A stretch of DNA of 64,000 bases from Rothia santali (GTDB taxonomy: Bacteria; Actinomycetota; Actinomycetes; Actinomycetales; Micrococcaceae). Positions 25,589 through 32,524 of the stretch are shown here, one piece after another. How positions within the stretch are numbered: the stretch's first letter is position 1; each line of letters begins with the position of its first letter. The notes under the pieces were generated by a model, which was not told the DNA's origin, made no database searches, and saw only the letters and a program-made list of their open reading frames with translations. The translations under genes and the position numbers were made by a program. The stretch spans positions 23,850 through 87,849 of the forward strand of contig NZ_JANAFB010000012.1 in the NCBI RefSeq assembly GCF_024199905.1, given 5' to 3'.

Positions 25589-25665
25589 CGGACGGCGTCG
25601 GGCCTCTCCCACGGACACCGCAGCAGCACCCACCACCTTCCAGCCGACCGCAACGAGAGGCGACC

Positions 25666-26193
25666 ATGCTGAACCGCAGCCCCTACGCAGATCTTCCCGA
25701 CCTCCCCGAGTTCACCCTGACCTCCGAGGACGTCCGCGACGGCGAGCCCCTCGCCCTGCCGCACGCCTCGGCCGCCATGGGCATCGAGGGCGGCGAGGAC
25801 CTCGCCCCGCAGCTCTCCTGGTCCGGGGCGCCCGAGGGCACCAAGTCCTACGTGGTGACCTGCTTCGACCCGGACGCCCCGACGCCGTCCGGCTTCTGGC
25901 ACACGTGCGTGTCCAACGTCCCGGCCTCGGTCACCGAGCTGCCCACCGGGTGGGCCTCCGGGGAGATCGGGGGCGCGGTGAGGCACCTCAACGACGGCGG
26001 CACCCGCGCGTTCACCGGCGCCGCGCCGCCCCCCGGGCACGGCGCGCACCGCTACATCTTCTGCGTCACCGCGGTGGACGTGGAGGAGCTGGAGGTCGAC
26101 GAGGACGCGAGCCCCGCCGTCGTGAACTTCAACCTGTTCTTCCACGGGCTGGGCCGGGCCTTCCTGACGCCCACCTACGGGGTCTCCGCATGA
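25666..26193 (+). CDS. YbhB/YbcL family Raf kinase inhibitor-like protein
   Basis: 175 residues, phosphatidylethanolamine-binding-protein fold. Seen: FTLTSEDVRDGEPL at the start, APQLSWSGAPEGTKSYVVTCFDPDAPTPS split over residues 45-75 with the ligand-pocket DPDAP, and the second half GAAPPPGHGAHRYIFCVTAVD (about 122-142), which carries the family's P-P-x-x-x-H-x-Y-x-F pattern. Bacterial members are soluble and of unclear function. It follows the kinase gene by 120 bases and overlaps the HAD gene by ATGA. Confidence 0.88.
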   Translation: MLNRSPYADLPDLPEFTLTSEDVRDGEPLALPHASAAMGIEGGEDLAPQLSWSGAPEGTKSYVVTCFDPDAPTPSGFWHTCVSNVPASVTELPTGWASGEIGGAVRHLNDGGTRAFTGAAPPPGHGAHRYIFCVTAVDVEELEVDEDASPAVVNFNLFFHGLGRAFLTPTYGVSA

Positions 26194-27041
26194 TCAAGCT
26201 GATCGCCACGGACATGGACGGGACCGTGCTGGGCCCGGACTTCCGGTTCCGTCCGCGCACGCTGGAGGCGATCGCGGCCGCCCAGGAGGCGGGGATCGAG
26301 ATCGTCTTCGTGACCGGCCGCCCGCACCGCTGGCTGGACCCGCTGTGGGACCAGCTGAAGTACGACTCGGTGGCCATCTGCTCCAACGGCGCCGTGGTCT
26401 ACGACCTCGCCCGCGACGAGGTGCTCGAGTCCGAGCTGGTGGACGGCGAGGTGGTCCTGGACCTGATGGGCCGCCTGCGCCGTCGCCTGCCCCGCGCCAA
26501 GTTCTGCGCGGAGACCCTGGAGGCGGTGCTGGAGGAGGAGAACTGGGGGCGGACCAACCTGGTCGAGACCGGCGACGTCGAGGTGGGGCCCATCGAATCC
26601 CGCCTGGACCCCTCCACCGGCGTCATCAAGCTCCTCGTCAAGGACGAGTCGATGCAGCCGCGCGAGCTCTACGAGGAGGTCCTGGACGAGGCCGGTGACG
26701 CGGTCTCGGTGACCCACGCGCTGGCCAACCTGCCGCTGGCGGAGATCGGGCAGCCGGGGCTGTCCAAGGGCCGCACGCTGGCCCGCTGGTGCGCCGAGCG
26801 CGGCATCACCGCGGACCAGGTGGCGGCCTTCGGCGACATGCCCAACGACACCGAGATGCTGCGCTGGGCCACCCACGGCTACGCGATGGGCGGCGGCTGG
26901 CCCGAGGTCATCGAGGCGGTGGGCCGGACCTGCCCGCCCTTCGAGGAGGACGGCGTGGCCCAGACGATCGAGCGGCTGATCGCCGAGCAGTCGGGCCAGG
27001 CCGCGCCGACCGGGTCGCCCACGGCGACCGAGCGGGCCTAG
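26190..27041 (+). CDS. Cof-type HAD-IIB hydrolase
   Basis: 283 residues. HAD motif I IATDMDGTVLGPD (residues 5-17) with both Asp residues, motif II VFVTGRPHRW (Thr, about 40), the lysine of motif III in GLSKGRTLARW (about 195), and motif IV AFGDMPNDTEMLRWA (about 212). The C2B cap lies between. Such enzymes dephosphorylate sugar phosphates or nucleotide derivatives in the cytoplasm; the substrate is unknown. It is coupled to the YbhB gene by ATGA overlap and separated by 3 bases from the GDPD gene, so the three are one transcription unit. Confidence 0.9.
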   Translation: MIKLIATDMDGTVLGPDFRFRPRTLEAIAAAQEAGIEIVFVTGRPHRWLDPLWDQLKYDSVAICSNGAVVYDLARDEVLESELVDGEVVLDLMGRLRRRLPRAKFCAETLEAVLEEENWGRTNLVETGDVEVGPIESRLDPSTGVIKLLVKDESMQPRELYEEVLDEAGDAVSVTHALANLPLAEIGQPGLSKGRTLARWCAERGITADQVAAFGDMPNDTEMLRWATHGYAMGGGWPEVIEAVGRTCPPFEEDGVAQTIERLIAEQSGQAAPTGSPTATERA

Positions 27042-27044
27042 GCG

Positions 27045-27923
27045 GTGGGCGGAGTGAGTGACCGGGACGGGCAGGAGCGCCCCTCGGGCGACGGCCCTCG
27101 CCCCGAGATCCTGGCCCACCGCGGCTTCGCCCCCGAGGGCGCGGAGAACACCCTGGAGGCCTTCCGCGCCGCCGCCGAGCTGGGCGTCCGCTGGATCGAG
27201 ACGGACGTCAACACCACCGCCGACGGCGTCCCCGTCCTCATCCACGACCCCTCCCTGGAGCGCGTGACAGGCGTCCCCGACGACGTCGCGGCCGTCACCG
27301 CCGAGCGCCTCGAGGAGGTGCGCCTCCCGGGCGGCGAACACGTCCCCACCCTGGCCCGCGCGCTCGCCGAGTTCCCCGAGCTGCGCTTCAACATCGACAT
27401 CAAGGACGAGGGCGCGGTCGCCCGGATCCCGGGGGTCGTCCGGGCCGCGGGGGCGGAGGGCCGGATCCGCCTGGCCTCGTTCTCCGAGTCCCGACGACGC
27501 CGCGTCCAGCGCGCCCTGGAGGCCGACGGCGTCCGCGTCCTCGCCAGCCCCGGATACGGCGGGATCTTCGCCTTCTGGCTCGTCACGCAGCTGACCGGGG
27601 CGAGGGGCGCGGCCGTCGTCTGGCCCCGCGTGGCACGGCTCCTGCGCCGCTGGATCGCGCCCTTCGACGCGCTGCAGGTCCCCGCCTCGCACCGTCTGGG
27701 CCCGATCACGGTGCACATGGCCACCCCACGCCTGGTCGCCGCGGCGCACGCGTGCGGCTACCGCGTCGAGTTCTGGACGGTGAACTCCCGGGAGGAGATG
27801 CGCCGCCTGGCGGCCCTCGGCGCCGACGGCCTCATCACCGACCGCTGCGACCTCGCGGTCGCGGAGTTCCCACCAGCCCCCGACGCCGACACAGACGCCG
27901 ACGCCGAGCGCCCCGGCCGCTGA
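27045..27923 (+). CDS. Glycerophosphodiester phosphodiesterase
   Basis: 292 residues if GTG 27045 is used; GTG 27054 is equally possible, and neither has a clear ribosome binding site. TIM-barrel GDPD motifs: ILAHRGFAPEGAENTLEAF (H-R and E-N pairs, about residues 23-41), WIETDVNTTADGVPVLIHDP (E-x-D and the H-D pair, about 55-74), FNIDIKDEGAVA (K, about 115) and EFWTVNSREEMRRL near the end. It hydrolyses glycerophosphodiesters from phospholipid turnover to glycerol 3-phosphate. No signal peptide is seen, so it is cytoplasmic. Confidence 0.9.
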   Translation: MGGVSDRDGQERPSGDGPRPEILAHRGFAPEGAENTLEAFRAAAELGVRWIETDVNTTADGVPVLIHDPSLERVTGVPDDVAAVTAERLEEVRLPGGEHVPTLARALAEFPELRFNIDIKDEGAVARIPGVVRAAGAEGRIRLASFSESRRRRVQRALEADGVRVLASPGYGGIFAFWLVTQLTGARGAAVVWPRVARLLRRWIAPFDALQVPASHRLGPITVHMATPRLVAAAHACGYRVEFWTVNSREEMRRLAALGADGLITDRCDLAVAEFPPAPDADTDADAERPGR

Positions 27924-28144
27924 GCGGGCTCGGCGGGCGGCCCCCGCGCTTAGACTCCCGATTCCGCGGATCGGCCCACTCGGACGGTGCGGTCCGCACG
28001 GATGGTGCGGGTTTCACGGACGGTGGCCCACGGAAGCCGTGATTCGCGCCCCGGCCTCCGGCCGGGACACCCCGGCCGACCTGCGCACCGTACAGAAGGG
28101 CGATGCAGCGGTAGAAACCGATCGGCCGCTATATGTGCTGCCGC

Positions 28145-28188
28145 CTACTAGCGATTTTCGGAGCTATCTTTCCGATGACCACGCGGTC
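28145..28188 (+). repeat. 44-bp element, copy 1
   Basis: Reads CTACTAGCGATTTTCGGAGC and continues to GCGGTC. It matches copy 2 in inverted orientation with about eight mismatches. Conserved inner dyad TCGGA-N8-TCCGA. Confidence 0.7.
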
Positions 28189-28298
28189 AAATCATCGGGA
28201 ATCCGGAAAAGCGGGTGATCTGAGAGCTGGAACATGGGGGAGCGTAGAACTGGATAACCGGGGAATTGGGGAACCGGCTGCCCAGAGTGAATATCCCG

Positions 28299-28342
28299 GA
28301 CCGCACGACCATCGGATGGAAAGCTCCGAGAATCGCTAGTAC
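28299..28342 (-). repeat. 44-bp element, copy 2 (inverted relative to copy 1)
   Basis: On the minus strand it reads GTACTAGCGATTCTCGGAGC onward to GCGGTC. With copy 1 it would form a long hairpin with a loop of about 110 nt in any transcript covering both. Confidence 0.7.
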
Positions 28343-28433
28343 CGAGATGCCCATGGCGTGCCCTCGCACCGCGGCGAAAAGCGGCGGCGAAGGACGGTGC
28401 CCGTCAAGACGACGATTGTGGCCGAGCACCCGG

Positions 28434-28477
28434 GACTCGGCGATGATCGGAACCAAACCTCCGAAAATCGCCAGTTC
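28434..28477 (-). repeat. 44-bp element, copy 3 (diverged)
   Basis: On the minus strand it reads GAACTGGCGATTTTCGGAGG and continues to GCCGAGTC. About 70 percent identical to copies 1 and 2, keeping the TCGGA-N8-TCCGA dyad. Confidence 0.6.
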
Positions 28478-28650
28478 ATGAACACCTCTCATGAGCTGCC
28501 GGCCAACCGCCCTCCGCATCACGGTAGGCGGCCCACACGCCGCGTCGTTCTCAGCTCGCCGACGGCGTCGCGCCCTCGCCGCCCACCTCGGCAGCACTGA
28601 ATCGTCGCCCGGCCGCAGCCGACGGCCCGGCCGCCCCGGGCCCACCGGGC

Positions 28651-30042
28651 TCACCCGAGCGGCGAGGGGTCCCGCGTCGCGTCCGGTTCCAGCGGGTCCG
28701 AGCCGACCGATCCGCGTCGTCGGGCGATGAACGCCATCAGGTGGTACACCACCAGGGTGGCGCCGGTCCCCAGTGCGATGCCGGCGAACTGCAGGCCGCC
28801 CAGGTCCCACGTGTAGTCGGCGATGCCCACGATCAGGGCGACGGCCGCCGTCGTGAGGTTGACCTGGTTGGAGAAGTCCACGCGGTTCTGCACCCAGATG
28901 CGGATGCCCAGCATGCCGATCATGCCGTACAGGACCGTGGCGGCCCCGCCCAGCACGCCCGCGGGGACGGTGGCGACGGCCGCGCCGAAGACCGGCATCA
29001 CCGACAGCAGCAGGGCCACCACCGCCGCGACCCAGTAGGCAGCGGTCGAGTACACCTTGGTCGCGGCCATGACGCCGATGTTCTCGGCGTAGGTCGTGGT
29101 GCCCGAGCCGCCGCCGGAGCCCGCCACGGTGGTCGCCAGGCCGTCGGCCATGATGGCACGGCCGGCGTACCGGTCCAGGTCGCGGCCCGTCATGAGCGCC
29201 ACCGACTTCACGTGCCCGATGTTCTCGGCCACCAGCACCAGCACCACCGGGACGAACAGGCCCACCACGGCCAGGTGGAACTCGGGGGCGTGGAACTGGG
29301 GCAGCCCGAACAGCCCCTCGCTCTCCCAGGTCGTGCGGATGGTCGAGAAGTCGATCTCCCCGCGGACGACGGCGGTCAGGTAGCCGACGACCACCCCGAC
29401 CAGGATCGACAGGCGCCCCAGCAGCCCGCGGAACAGCACCGAGACCAGCACGATCGAGCCGAGGGTCACCAGCGCGGTGACCGGGGCGGCCATGAAGTTG
29501 TCCTTGGCCGACGGCGCCAGGTTGAAGCCGATCAGCGCCACGATGCTCCCCGTGACCAGCGGCGGCATGAGCCGCTGCAGCCAGCCGGTCCCGGCCCACT
29601 GCACGATCAGGCCGATCAGGAACAGCGCGAGCCCCGCCATGACGACGCCGCCCAGCGCCCCGCCCGGCCCGTACTGGTTGGTGGCCGCGCCGATGGGCGC
29701 GATGAACGCGAAGGAGGAGCCCAGGTAGGAGGGCACCCGCCCGGCAGTGATGAGCAGGAACAGCGCCGTGCCCAGGCCGGAGAAGAACAGCGTGGTGGCC
29801 GGCGGGAAGCCGGTGATGAGGGGGACCAGGAAGGTCGCGCCGAACATGGCGACCACGTGCTGGGCGCCGATGCTGACCGTGCGCCCCCAGGAGAGCCGCT
29901 CGTCGGGGGCGACGACGCTGCCGGGCGGGACGGAGCGCCCGTCGCCGTGCAGCCGCCACGCGAGGCCGAGCCGACGCGCCGTCGACTCCCGGTCTCGGGG
30001 CGGGGCGCCGTTCTCGGACGGGGGCGGGGCGGTGGGGCTCAC
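28651..30042 (-). CDS. Uracil/xanthine permease, NCS2 family (UraA-like)
   Basis: 463 residues from GTG 30042, which has GAGGAG 5 bases upstream. The open frame runs on through the next gene, so the start rests on that ribosome binding site. After a 55-residue soluble leader come about 14 helices; RTVSIGAQHVVAMFGATFLVP opens the first (split at the A-Q-H typical of NCS2), LVAENIGHVKSVALMTGRD (about 260) and TTTYAENIGVMAATKVYST (about 305) carry the substrate-binding Glu residues and match the uracil-permease branch more than the xanthine branch. It is a proton-linked nucleobase importer. No pyrimidine genes are adjacent. Confidence 0.88.
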   Translation of the reverse strand: MSPTAPPPSENGAPPRDRESTARRLGLAWRLHGDGRSVPPGSVVAPDERLSWGRTVSIGAQHVVAMFGATFLVPLITGFPPATTLFFSGLGTALFLLITAGRVPSYLGSSFAFIAPIGAATNQYGPGGALGGVVMAGLALFLIGLIVQWAGTGWLQRLMPPLVTGSIVALIGFNLAPSAKDNFMAAPVTALVTLGSIVLVSVLFRGLLGRLSILVGVVVGYLTAVVRGEIDFSTIRTTWESEGLFGLPQFHAPEFHLAVVGLFVPVVLVLVAENIGHVKSVALMTGRDLDRYAGRAIMADGLATTVAGSGGGSGTTTYAENIGVMAATKVYSTAAYWVAAVVALLLSVMPVFGAAVATVPAGVLGGAATVLYGMIGMLGIRIWVQNRVDFSNQVNLTTAAVALIVGIADYTWDLGGLQFAGIALGTGATLVVYHLMAFIARRRGSVGSDPLEPDATRDPSPLG

Positions 30043-30194
30043 GGGCACTCCTCGGTGGGGCGGGGGCGTGCGCGGGACCGAGCGGGCCGACGCGCGGGCG
30101 GCGTCGTCCCCGGGCGGCGCTCGCCGGGATGGCCCGCTGCCGGGCCTCGTCGATTGTACGCACCGACGACGCCCGCCCGCGACGCCCGCCTGGT

Positions 30195-32189
30195 TCACCG
30201 CTCGGCGGGCGCGTCCCGGCGTTCCAGGCCGGAGGAGACCCTGCGGATCCACCGGTAGAGCGCCGCGATGACGGCGAGGAACACGACGATGCCGATCCAC
30301 TGCGCGACCGTCGCGAAGCCCTCGCCCACCACGGCGAGCGGCTCGTCCTGCCCGGTGGCCGCCACGATCGCGGCGAAGACCACGCCCCACAGGCTCTCGC
30401 CCACGATCAGCCCGGTCGCCAGGAGCGTGCCCATCCGCTGCGCGCGCTCCGGGTTGCGGCGCCCGGCGGCCCAGCGGTTGTAGAACAGGCCGATGAACGC
30501 GCCGATGGGGATGATGAGCGTGACCGAGATCGGCAGGTACATGCCCATCCCGACGCCGAGCGCCGGCAGGCTGGCCCGCCGGGTGGTCTTGCGCAGCACC
30601 TCGTCGATCGCGATGACGACGACGCCGATCAGCGCCCCGAGCCCGATGAGCCCCCAGTCCAGCGACCCGCCGAAGATCCCGTCGATCACCGAGGAGATCA
30701 GCGAGGCCTGCGGCGCCGCGAGCGCCTCCGGGCCGGCGTTGGGCGCCCCGACGAACCCGAAGCCGGTGTTCATCAGCTGCAGCACCGGCGGGATGATGAG
30801 CGAGCCGAAGACGACGCCGATGACCAGCGCCACCTGCTGCTTCCACGGCGTCGCCCCCACCAGCTGACCGGTCTTGAGGTCCTGGAGGTTGTCGTTGGAG
30901 ATCGTCGCGACGCTGAACACCACCGCCGCGGTGAACAGCGCGTAGGCCACCAGGGCCGAGGACTGCGAGTCGTCGGCCTGCCCGCCGAAGATCACGCGCA
31001 GGATCAGCGCGACCATGATGGCCACGAGGATGCCGACGCCGGAGATCGGGCTGTTGGAGGCGCCGATCAGACCCGCCATGTAGCCGCACACCGCGGCCAC
31101 CGCGAGCCCCACGAGCAGGATGTAGAGCAGGCTGGTCAGGACCAGGCCGAGCGCGCTCTGGGTCAGCGCGGTCTCGCGGACGAACAGCCAGAGCAGGACC
31201 CCGATGGGGAGCATCGACACCAGGATCACGGTGATCACCGTGTTCAGCGGCAGGTCGCGCTCCACGACGGGGACCTGCTGCCCGACCCTGCGGGCGCGGG
31301 TCGAGGCCAGCGAGTCCCGGATGCCGCGGACGATCGGCCCGATGATCTTCAGCAGCGTCCAGATCGCGGCGATCGCGATGGCGCCGGCCCCGACGAAGCG
31401 CACGTCCCCGGAGAAGACCGACTGGACCGTCTCGGAGATGTCCCCGCTCCCGGGCAGCTGGCCCGAGCTGAAGATCGGCAGCAGCACGCCGTAGGAGATG
31501 ATCAGCCCGGCGATCATGGCGACGCCGACCGACACGCCCACCAGGTGCCCCACGCCGATCAGCGCGAGGGAGAGGCTGCCGCCCACCATGGTCCCGCCCT
31601 GTCCGACGCGGAACACGGAGGAGACCGAGCTGGCCGCGAGCTTGAGCGAGCTGAGCAGCGAGAACCCAGCCGCGGAGAGTGCGCCGAAGAGGATGACCCG
31701 CAGGCCGCGCCGGTTCTCCTCGTTGGCCCCGGCCTCCTCGCCCACCTTCAGGACCTCGGCCGCGGCCACGCCCTCGGGGTAGGGGAGGTCGGACCCGGTG
31801 ACCAGCGCCCGACGCAGCGGGATCGAGTACATCACGCCCAGGATCCCGCCGAGCACGCACACCGCGGCGGTGGTCCAGTAGGGGAACCCGCTCCACCAGC
31901 CGATGAGCACCAGGCCCGGGAGGACGAAGATGATCGCCGAGAGCGTCCCCGCCGCCGAGGCGATGGTCTGGACGATGTTGTTCTCGACGATCGAGTGGTG
32001 GGCGAACCGCCGCAGGATCGCCATCGAGATGACGGCGGCCGGGATCGACGTCGCGAAGGTCAGCCCGACCTTCAGGCCCAGGTACACGTTGGCGGCGGTG
32101 AAGACCAGGGTGATGATCCCGCCGATGATGATGCCGCGGACGGTGAGTTCCCGCACCGCCGACCGGGCGGGCGCGCTTGAAGCGGTCAC
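30195..32189 (-). CDS. OPT family oligopeptide transporter
   Basis: 664 residues with about 16 hydrophobic segments. It starts MTASSAPARSAVRELTVRGI and contains ANVYLGLKVGLTFATSIPAA (about 35-54), HHSIVENNIVQTIASAAGTL cut across 63-83, GSDLPYPEGVAAAEVLKVG (about 132-150) and a closing WIGIVVFLAVIAALYRWIRR helix, all typical of bacterial OPT transporters. These import small peptides or metal chelates by proton coupling; the substrate is not known. It lies upstream of the uracil permease on the same strand with a 152-base gap. No ribosome binding site stronger than GAGGGGA is visible before the ATG. Confidence 0.88.
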   Translation of the reverse strand: MTASSAPARSAVRELTVRGIIIGGIITLVFTAANVYLGLKVGLTFATSIPAAVISMAILRRFAHHSIVENNIVQTIASAAGTLSAIIFVLPGLVLIGWWSGFPYWTTAAVCVLGGILGVMYSIPLRRALVTGSDLPYPEGVAAAEVLKVGEEAGANEENRRGLRVILFGALSAAGFSLLSSLKLAASSVSSVFRVGQGGTMVGGSLSLALIGVGHLVGVSVGVAMIAGLIISYGVLLPIFSSGQLPGSGDISETVQSVFSGDVRFVGAGAIAIAAIWTLLKIIGPIVRGIRDSLASTRARRVGQQVPVVERDLPLNTVITVILVSMLPIGVLLWLFVRETALTQSALGLVLTSLLYILLVGLAVAAVCGYMAGLIGASNSPISGVGILVAIMVALILRVIFGGQADDSQSSALVAYALFTAAVVFSVATISNDNLQDLKTGQLVGATPWKQQVALVIGVVFGSLIIPPVLQLMNTGFGFVGAPNAGPEALAAPQASLISSVIDGIFGGSLDWGLIGLGALIGVVVIAIDEVLRKTTRRASLPALGVGMGMYLPISVTLIIPIGAFIGLFYNRWAAGRRNPERAQRMGTLLATGLIVGESLWGVVFAAIVAATGQDEPLAVVGEGFATVAQWIGIVVFLAVIAALYRWIRRVSSGLERRDAPAER

Positions 32190-32515
32190 TGCGATTCCCC
32201 TCTCAAGGGCCCGGGCCCTCCGGGGATGCTGGCGGGTCCGGGGTCGGCCAGGTCCTGGCCGGATCGCGGGGCGGTCGGTCGGCAGGAGCTGGGGCGGTGA
32301 AGATGTCGGGCCGTTCGGGAACGACCGGGAGGCCCCCGCGGGCGAGGACCATAAGAACTTAGCGAGGCAACTCTAATACCAGAAACGCGCGGTATCACCC
32401 ATCATCGGGATCCCCGGCGGGCGCGAGGGCCCTCCTCGCCCGCCAATCCGGGGCACAAATTCTTCATAGTCGCTTCGCGACCCCGTGACTATGAGGCGAC
32501 TATGTGACTAGCATC
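32190..32515. other. Promoter region between the divergent OPT and AlbA_2-domain genes
   Basis: About 326 bases without a gene. The left part is low in features; from 32,350 it becomes AT-richer (TCTAATACCAGAAA, AAATTCTTCATAG), which probably holds both promoters. The right end carries the GACTATG repeats listed separately. Confidence 0.5.
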
Positions 32516-32524
32516 ATGACTATG
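32465..32524. promoter_or_regulatory. GACTATG repeat cluster at the start of the AlbA_2-domain gene
   Basis: Three direct copies of GACTATG (32487-32493, 32498-32504, 32518-32524) and one inverted CATAGTC (32465-32471). They overlap the candidate start codons, suggesting an autoregulatory operator. Confidence 0.5.

Larger units (their letters stand above)
27924..28650. other. Gene-poor, AT-richer spacer with three related 44-bp elements
   Basis: 727 bases without a convincing gene between the GDPD and uracil permease genes, noticeably less GC-rich than the rest from about 28,090 to 28,500. The first part holds short GGTGCGGTCCGCAC-type inverted and direct repeats (27,985-28,030). The middle holds three copies of a 44-bp element, two facing one way and one the other. 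Small frames exist on both strands but lack ribosome binding sites. Confidence 0.6.

Noticed and set aside
28133..28339. 68-codon frame (MCCRLLAIFGAIFPM...) on the plus strand of the 28 kb spacer
   Set aside because: No ribosome binding site, and the part that resembles other frames is explained by the 44-bp DNA repeat. Substitutions between copies are not biased to silent positions.
28187..28519. Possible small LiaF/DUF1707-like protein on the minus strand (two L-A-I-F/L-G repeats)
   Set aside because: The repeated A-I-F-G-like words suggested that family, but the rest of the frame has no matching strands and the frame is open only because it joins the following gene's frame.
30129..32180. 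683-codon open frame antisense to the OPT transporter
   Set aside because: Mirror of the transporter gene; a His/Asp/Arg-rich translation with no recognisable fold is typical of GC-rich antisense frames.
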